Below, piece after piece: positions 59,601 through 64,000 of a stretch of DNA of 64,000 nt. The notes under the pieces are model-generated. The model did no database searches, was not told the origin of the DNA, and saw only the letters and a list, made by a program, of their open reading frames with translations. Numbering within the stretch: position 1 is the first letter of the stretch; each line of letters begins with the position of its first letter. The stretch lies in the NCBI RefSeq assembly GCF_001411555.2, contig NC_049911.1, forward strand, positions 35,291,340 through 35,355,339. The letters run 5' to 3'. The DNA comes from Juglans regia (lineage: Eukaryota > Streptophyta > Magnoliopsida > Fagales > Juglandaceae). A program made the position numbers and the translations under genes.

Positions 59601-62600
59601 AGTGTGGAGGCAGAATTTAGGGCAATGGCTCAAGGAGTGTGTGAATTACTATGGCTCAAGATAATTCTGGAAGACCTTAGAATTAGATGGGAAGGACCAA
59701 TGAAATTATTTTGTGACAACAAGTCAGCCATCAACATTGCTCACAATCCTGTTCAACATGATAGAACAAAGCACATTGAAGTGGATAGGCACTTCATAAA
59801 AGAAAAGTTGGATAGTGGATTAATTTGTACCCCATATGTGTCAAGTAATGGCCAACTCGCGGATGTACTCACAAAAGGGCTTAGCAGTTTAGCATTCCAA
59901 AGACTTATCTTCAAGCTGGGAATGAAGGATGTATATTCACTAGCTTGAGGGGGAGTGTTGGAAAATAGATAATTGATTCCCTCAATCTTTGGTATATTAT
60001 GAAACCTATATATTTGTATCTTTGACTTTCCTAGGATTAGGGGATAATCATTAAGGAATCCCACTGATATAGAAATCTGTTTTAGGAAAGAAAGTTTCTT
60101 ATTTTATTTCTTTGTAATTAGCTCTGTAAATCAGCCATGTAATCGTACATATAGTCTGTGTAAAGGCTACAATTGATAATAATACAATTGATTCATTTTT
60201 CCCACAATATGAACATTCCCACAAACTTCTGATAATGTTTCTATTAATGAACTTCAATTTGGTTCCTGCAAACAAATGATGTTTACTTTCCATTCCCGAA
60301 TCAGATTTCTTACTCGAAGAGGCTTGCACGGGGGGTTCAACCCCCATACATTCCAAGAAAGGATCTTCGGCTTCATAAATCATTGCTGATTGCCCCGTCT
60401 TTTTGCCTACCATTGCTTGCACTACCTTCTCTTACATGATAATTGATAGTGCATGACAATCTCGTAAGCTCTCTTTCTTTTTTGAAAAGGATCTAGCCAA
60501 AAGAGGCTGTCCCGCCTCAATAGTAATGAGAAGAGCTTTAAATTGTTTTTCAAAACCCTCACAAGAAATCCCTACACAGTCATGGATTTCATCCACCTTC
60601 TGTAAAACCCAATCAGAATGTAAACCAGCCCAAGAGTGAGCCGGCGGCAGAGAGTAGGTGGGACTAGGCTCATCCCCCATATCTTCCACCCCGTTAGTAG
60701 AAGCACCCACCCCAGACCCCCTGCATACCAACTACAAATCATGCTCATCATCAGACTCAACATCCAAAATCACCAAATCTACGTCCTCATTTGTACACAA
60801 AGGAAAAATCCTCTTCATCGATAATCTGAGTAGACACCCTCTCAGAATCGTCTTCCATGACAACACCAGAGACAGGTGTGCAGCTGGTTACAATCGGGGT
60901 GAGATGAGAGGCCATGCAAAACAGAGATCAACGCTTGCGAAGGAGCTAGGGGTTGCCGACGACCGGCAACATGTTCTGTGACAACGAAGAGGTTCCCTGA
61001 GCAACCACTGGCGACGACTGAGACCTATATACGTTTGTGCCCGAGGAAGAGGCATCGGGATGAGCTTTAACATCGGCTCTGACATAGGAAGAGGGACACC
61101 GGCGACTGACGACAAATTCTGTGACGACGGAGAGGTCCCCTCAGCAACCGCTGGCAACGTCTGAGATTAATACACGTTTGTGCCCGAGGAGGAGGCACCA
61201 AGATGAGCATTGACCTTCGGTGTTGGCATAGGAAGAGAGTCACCGGTTGTCGGCGACAAGTTCTGTGACGATGGAGGGTCCCATGAGCAACAACCAATGA
61301 CGTCCGAGTCAAATATGTGTTGGTGCCCAAGGAAGAGGGACCAAGATGAACATTGACCATCAGTGTTGGAAAAGGAAGAGGGTCATCGGTGGGGGTGGGG
61401 GGGTCCCCGGAGCAACTGCTGACGACATTTGAGTTGTATTTGCGATCGAGTCCAAGGGAGAGGACCAAAGTTGCCTTTGACCCACCACGATAGAGAAACA
61501 GGCTTCAAGCCCAGCCCATTGCCACCAACATTGTCTTTCAAACGCGGCCCATCGCCCCAACTAGTTGCAGTCTGAGGCCCATATGCTTTAGAGGAGGAAC
61601 TTAAGTGACTAGGGCCCTTCAAAACGCTATTTAAGCCCATAACCAAGCCCAAGCCCGAATCAATTTTATTCATCAAGTCAATGATCTTTTCCAGAACACA
61701 CGACAACTCAGCTCTAGCTGCCCACAACATCCCTTCGACTTCCCCCACTGACGGGATACACACAAAATGCGAACCGCCAACCCCACAAGCCTCCTTATGA
61801 TGCCATTTGTCAGCATGTGAAAAGAACTGCCGTTCATTCTGAACTTCACCACCGATCACCTTTCCTTTCCTCCGACCATCACCCTCCGTACCATTAAAAC
61901 TATTACCTGCCGGAGGACATACTGGTTTCTTCAAGATCAACGCAAATGATGCACCGTTTGGGAGGAAGACCCTTCCTGCTGACGACGTGCCGCTTGGCCC
62001 CTTCCCATGCTGTTCTTGAACATCGATAGCCTAAGCATATTGGACTTTGTTTTCTTCTTCTTGAACAAAGACTTCAGAACCAGCCATCGAACACATGAAA
62101 AACACGAATTCTTCCCAACCTCTACCATGTAAACCTTAAGGAATAAACAAAGAGCCCCTTTTGCTCCCATTCCCATACTCATCCACCTCTCGAATTAGCA
62201 TGACGCTGAATAATCACAACTCCATCACCCTCCTGCAACTTTCTGAAAAACCCATCACGCCAAGGGTGTGCCGACCAATCCTCCAACACCTTTGTCACCC
62301 ATGACAACACCGGCACTCTAAGAGAAACAAACTTAACCATCCTTCTGCTCCTCTCGGAAATTTGAATATAATTTCCTTCCTCCTTTGAAAAAACAATGGT
62401 CTTCGATTCCACCTTCAAACGCCTAGAGTTCAGCATCCTAAACGCCTAGTCTAAAATTAAACTCATGCCAGAAAAATTCATTGGTTCATTGTTCACATCT
62501 AATGTTGCTTTAGGCTCTGGCATATATATTAATACTTCAGTTAATAAATAATCAGTTTCAATATATGTGAAGTAATTATATCAGGTGAATAATTAGATGC

Positions 62601-64000
62601 TGCAATTTTGTGTTGACATGAAACTTGTTATGGCTTTTCGGTGGTCAATACTTGCTGCTGTAACTTGAACTTTACAATTCTTGCTCATGGTTCTGGTTTT
62701 ATTTTTAGTTTTGTCTGATCTCTTCTGAAAATAAGTATTTATATCCACCGGTTTGTTTGATGTAAAGATAAGATAATGGTTAGGTCCTTATGGAATAAAT
62801 ATGCAGCTGCTTGTGATCCCTCAGGTATTATTTTATTCGATGTTTGTTCAATTACCTCTCCAGGGATTTTGAAAGACGTTCTACTAGAAATATTCTTAGC
62901 ACACTCGGCCATCTGTCCCAATCTCAAAAGGATAATTACTATGTTATATAACACAAAAAATAAGGTTATTAGGACTTTGATTCTTAGAACGTTGATTTGT
63001 ACTGTGGAAATGACATTATCTAATTTGCCCACTTGCTATGCATTTATTCCCTGATCCTGTTGGTGTGGCCAACCGAATAGAGTATTTTCAGAGGGATTTC
63101 TTATGGGTTGGAGTTGGTGAGAAATGCAAGTTTCATATAGTTAGCTGGCCCAAGATTTGTACTGCGGTTTATTCAAGAGGGTTGGGAGTTAGAACTTTGC
63201 TGGCATTCAATCATGCTTTGTTGGGCAAATGTCTATGGCACTTATGGTGATTGGTGGTGGAAGTTAAGTATGTTAGTACATGGGGTAGAGGGTGTTCTAA
63301 TGAAGTGAGTGGTCCTTATGGAATTGGAGTGTGGAAAAACATAAGAAGGTCCACGTAAGTTTACTTTTTGCTTGTGTGCATGCATTCTTATGTCTAGCAA
63401 TGGATATATGGTGGATCTCTTCCTAAGCTTAAAATGTTATGTTAAGATGGTATCTCTAGGTCAAGGGCCCATATCCATGAACTCGCCGATTGTAACAGAA
63501 TCATACTCCCAAATCAAGGCATTGCTTGAGCTTAAAATAGCTCATTTTTCTGTCATTTTCTAATGAATATGGTATCCAACTAATAATCTGCGTACTTTTA
63601 TGTTCAGGTTCCATGTGTTGAAGTAAATGCCCTGATGAAAACTTTCAAGATGAAGCCTTTATTGTTCCCGGTAAATGTGATTTCATTTTCCATTTGGTCT
63701 AATATCTAAAAGTGCCAATGCTTAAATATACGGTGTATGTACCATATCCATGGTATATGCTCTATTTTATCTTTCTCTTAATCAAACTTAAGTGCTTGCA
63801 TTTTTTGTTTTTGTTGTCTTTTTATCTTGCAAGGAATACAGGTATACTAGTTCATCCTAACCAGTCAACTTTGTTTTCATCTCCATTTCTTTCTGTATGT
63901 GCTGCAGTTGGCCGGTTCGGTAACTGCTGTATTCAACTGTCAAGGCCCACTGGATGCTCCTATATTTGTGGGAAGTGGAATGGTTTCTAGGAAGATATCT
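44619..64000 (+). CDS. TIC236: TIC236 (TamB/DUF490-type chloroplast inner-envelope translocon protein), N-terminal ~856 codons
   Basis: Homologue of Arabidopsis TIC236/EMB2410 and rice SSG4, a plastid inner-envelope protein related to bacterial TamB that links the TOC and TIC import complexes. Exons: 44619-46525, 47770-47968, 48067-48126, 49743-49847, 51516-51656, 63608-63670 and 63908 to the edge; they join without a stop into 856 codons of an expected ~2,170. The N-terminal ~100 residues are basic and serine-rich, as expected for a transit peptide. A single membrane segment (about residues 109-127, [15 protein letters not shown]) is followed by the periplasm/intermembrane-space type sequence [17 protein letters not shown] and [16 protein letters not shown], typical of the family. 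Later exons carry [22 protein letters not shown] and [20 protein letters not shown]. Exon 1 is 1.9 kb; intron 5 is 11.95 kb because of nested retrotransposons. Upstream an intron in the leader (about 44099-44558) is plausible. Confidence 0.93.
48302..48545 (-). mobile_element. tRNA-derived SINE, 244 bp, in TIC236 intron 3
   Basis: On the minus strand it starts aacccctaggggttggctca and ends in poly(A). A pol III A box (TGGCTCAAGTGG, complement of 48522-48533) and B box (GGTTCAAATCC, complement of 48470-48480) lie about 40 bases apart, as in a tRNA head. Flanked by a perfect 11-bp direct repeat, tatgttgagaa (48291-48301, 48546-48556). No coding capacity. Confidence 0.88.
49465..49580 (+). repeat. 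LINE 3' tail copy in TIC236 intron 3
   Basis: ctcttgtatatgtccatgta cttgggctgtgtctaag followed by T-rich DNA and an A10 run. Possible direct repeats (atactggtattt / atattgatattt) flank it. Confidence 0.5.
50676..50793 (-). mobile_element. LINE-tail-only insertion, ~118 bp, TIC236 intron 4
   Basis: Minus-strand LINE tail (+ strand aaagccaagtacacaggaag) flanked by taaattgttcggtccctt (50658-50675) and taaatagttcggtcctt (50794-50810). Confidence 0.78.
54310..54330 (+). mobile_element. LINE-tail micro-insertion, 21 bp, inside another LINE
   Basis: ttacttat plus thirteen A residues between two perfect copies of agccctaga (54301-54309, 54331-54339). The sequence equals the last bases of the LINE family. 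Confidence 0.6.
55217..55467 (+). repeat. Copia 5' LTR, 251 bp
   Basis: Starts TGTTGGAAAATAG and ends TTCCACA; matches the 3' LTR at about 96%. Confidence 0.95.
55468..55480 (+). other. Copia primer-binding site (initiator Met tRNA)
   Basis: tggtatcagagct immediately follows the 5' LTR; it is complementary to the 3' end of plant initiator methionine tRNA, the usual Copia primer. Confidence 0.9.
55525..59948 (+). pseudogene. Copia gag-pol polyprotein, broken
   Basis: Order seen: gag ([20 protein letters not shown] at 55624; zinc knuckle C-x2-C-x4-H-x4-C at 56320-56360), protease (active-site region [12 protein letters not shown], where the usual DSG is DSE), integrase ([26 protein letters not shown]), RT ([52 protein letters not shown]) and RNase H ([28 protein letters not shown]). 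In-frame stops occur at 55582, 55858, 56917, 58498, 58569 and 59279, with frame changes near 57325, 57730 and 57950. The RT catalytic YVDD is intact but the whole cannot be expressed as one polyprotein. Confidence 0.93.
59945..59955 (+). other. Copia polypurine tract
   Basis: ttgagggggag abuts the 3' LTR and overlaps the end of the polyprotein stop codon. Confidence 0.85.
59956..60206 (+). repeat. Copia 3' LTR, 251 bp
   Basis: Starts TGTTGGAAAATAG and ends TCCCACA, immediately followed by the atatg target duplication. Confidence 0.95.
60432..62436 (-). pseudogene. LINE ORF1, broken
   Basis: Pieces at 62436-62179 ([23 protein letters not shown]4283-like nucleic-acid-binding start, by resemblance), 61940-61383 and 60731-60432 lie in differing frames. 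The middle holds a ~144-bp tandem repeat (60960-61480) that expands the protein. No zinc knuckle was seen. Several stops and frameshifts make it non-functional. Confidence 0.65.
60960..61480. repeat. ~144-bp tandem repeat (about 3.6 copies) in LINE ORF1
   Basis: The anchor ttctgtgac occurs at 60974, 61118 and 61261, spacing 144 and 143. Each unit contains gagcaac, tgtgcccgaggaagaggca-like and cataggaagag-like stretches. A fourth, diverged unit follows to about 61480. Confidence 0.82.
63040..63356 (+). pseudogene. Sense LINE ORF2 fragment in TIC236 intron 5
   Basis: [49 protein letters not shown], then [19 protein letters not shown]: an internal piece of LINE ORF2 with one stop, on the strand opposite to the main LINE of this intron. 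Confidence 0.8.

Larger units (their letters stand above)
55217..60206 (+). mobile_element. Ty1/Copia LTR retrotransposon, 4,990 bp, complete but decayed
   Basis: Two 251-bp LTRs (55217-55467, 59956-60206), a primer site and purine tract, and gag-protease-integrase-RT-RNase H in Copia order. A perfect 5-bp target duplication atatg flanks it (55212-55216, 60207-60211). It sits inside the endonuclease region of the antisense LINE, so it is younger than that LINE. By eye the LTRs differ at about 10 of 251 positions, nine of them transitions, so it is not a recent arrival. Confidence 0.95.
51817..60345 (-). pseudogene. LINE ORF2 (endonuclease-reverse transcriptase), broken and interrupted
   Basis: The endonuclease starts with [16 protein letters not shown] at about 60270, is cut by the Copia element, and resumes with an apurinic-endonuclease-like [13 protein letters not shown] (54960-54920) and [18 protein letters not shown] motifs follow: [56 protein letters not shown] (53622 region), [17 protein letters not shown]. 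The catalytic FADDT equivalent (around 53305-53315) is disrupted by a single-base frameshift. The C-terminal part 52560-51817 is open for 247 codons with a zinc-binding [18 protein letters not shown]. Inactive. Confidence 0.88.
51673..62440 (-). mobile_element. Near full-length antisense LINE (~5.8 kb) in TIC236 intron 5, split by a Copia element
   Basis: Minus-strand order: ORF1 remnant (62436 to ~60432), ORF2 endonuclease (start ~60340, resumes ~55200-54790), reverse transcriptase (53922-52569), C-terminal zinc-binding domain (52560-51817) and 3' tail with poly(A) at 51673-51683. Without the Copia insertion the length is about 5.77 kb, the usual size of a complete plant L1-like LINE. Its 3' tail sequence matches the short tail-only insertions seen across the window. 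A possible target duplication (aattcttgc near 51659 and 62675) is weak. Confidence 0.88.

Overview
The window is nuclear DNA of a flowering plant. It holds split genes with short exons, GT-AG (and apparently two GC-AG) introns, AT-rich intergenic DNA and plant-type LINE, hAT, Copia, TRIM, SINE and MITE sequences. The encoded proteins are most like those of woody eudicots, and the repeat style suggests Fagales (walnut/pecan relatives); that placement is a weak inference. No bacterial features, CRISPR arrays or rRNA genes were seen.

Four host protein-coding genes lie in a row, all on the + strand. (1) Positions 284-29146 carry the 3' fifty exons of MOR1/GEM1, the plant XMAP215/TOG microtubule polymerase; the first ~150 codons lie off the left edge. 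(2) Positions 33059-36221 encode a SYP32-type syntaxin, a Golgi Qa-SNARE, with a 5'-UTR intron and three short upstream ORFs. (3) Positions 38169-41193 encode a three-exon, charged, lysine- and glutamate-rich plant protein of unknown function. (4) Position 44619 to the right edge is the first ~856 codons of TIC236, the TamB-like inner-envelope component of the chloroplast protein import machinery. The genes have no evident shared pathway; they are ordinary single-copy-style housekeeping genes.

The accessory content is almost entirely mobile DNA inside introns. MOR1 intron 8 (4294-13021) holds an antisense LINE split by a 5.85-kb hAT transposon, with a second LINE fragment inserted beside the hAT. 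MOR1 intron 11 holds two more antisense LINE fragments. TIC236 intron 5 (51657-63607) holds a nearly full-length antisense LINE split in its endonuclease region by a 4,990-bp Copia element with 251-bp LTRs and a 5-bp target duplication. Smaller insertions include a tRNA-derived SINE, a TRIM and a solo LTR of the same family, two related MITEs, a foldback MITE and a hAT-like non-autonomous element.

The most distinctive pattern is about eleven very short insertions (roughly 20-118 bp). Each consists only of the last bases of the resident LINE family plus poly(A), and each is flanked by its own 9-18 bp target-site duplication. They are scattered through introns of all four genes and through other transposons. 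No undescribed multi-gene system was found; the observations that most merit checking are these tail-only insertions, the nested elements, the GC-rich patchwork inside the hAT, and the two GC-AG introns.
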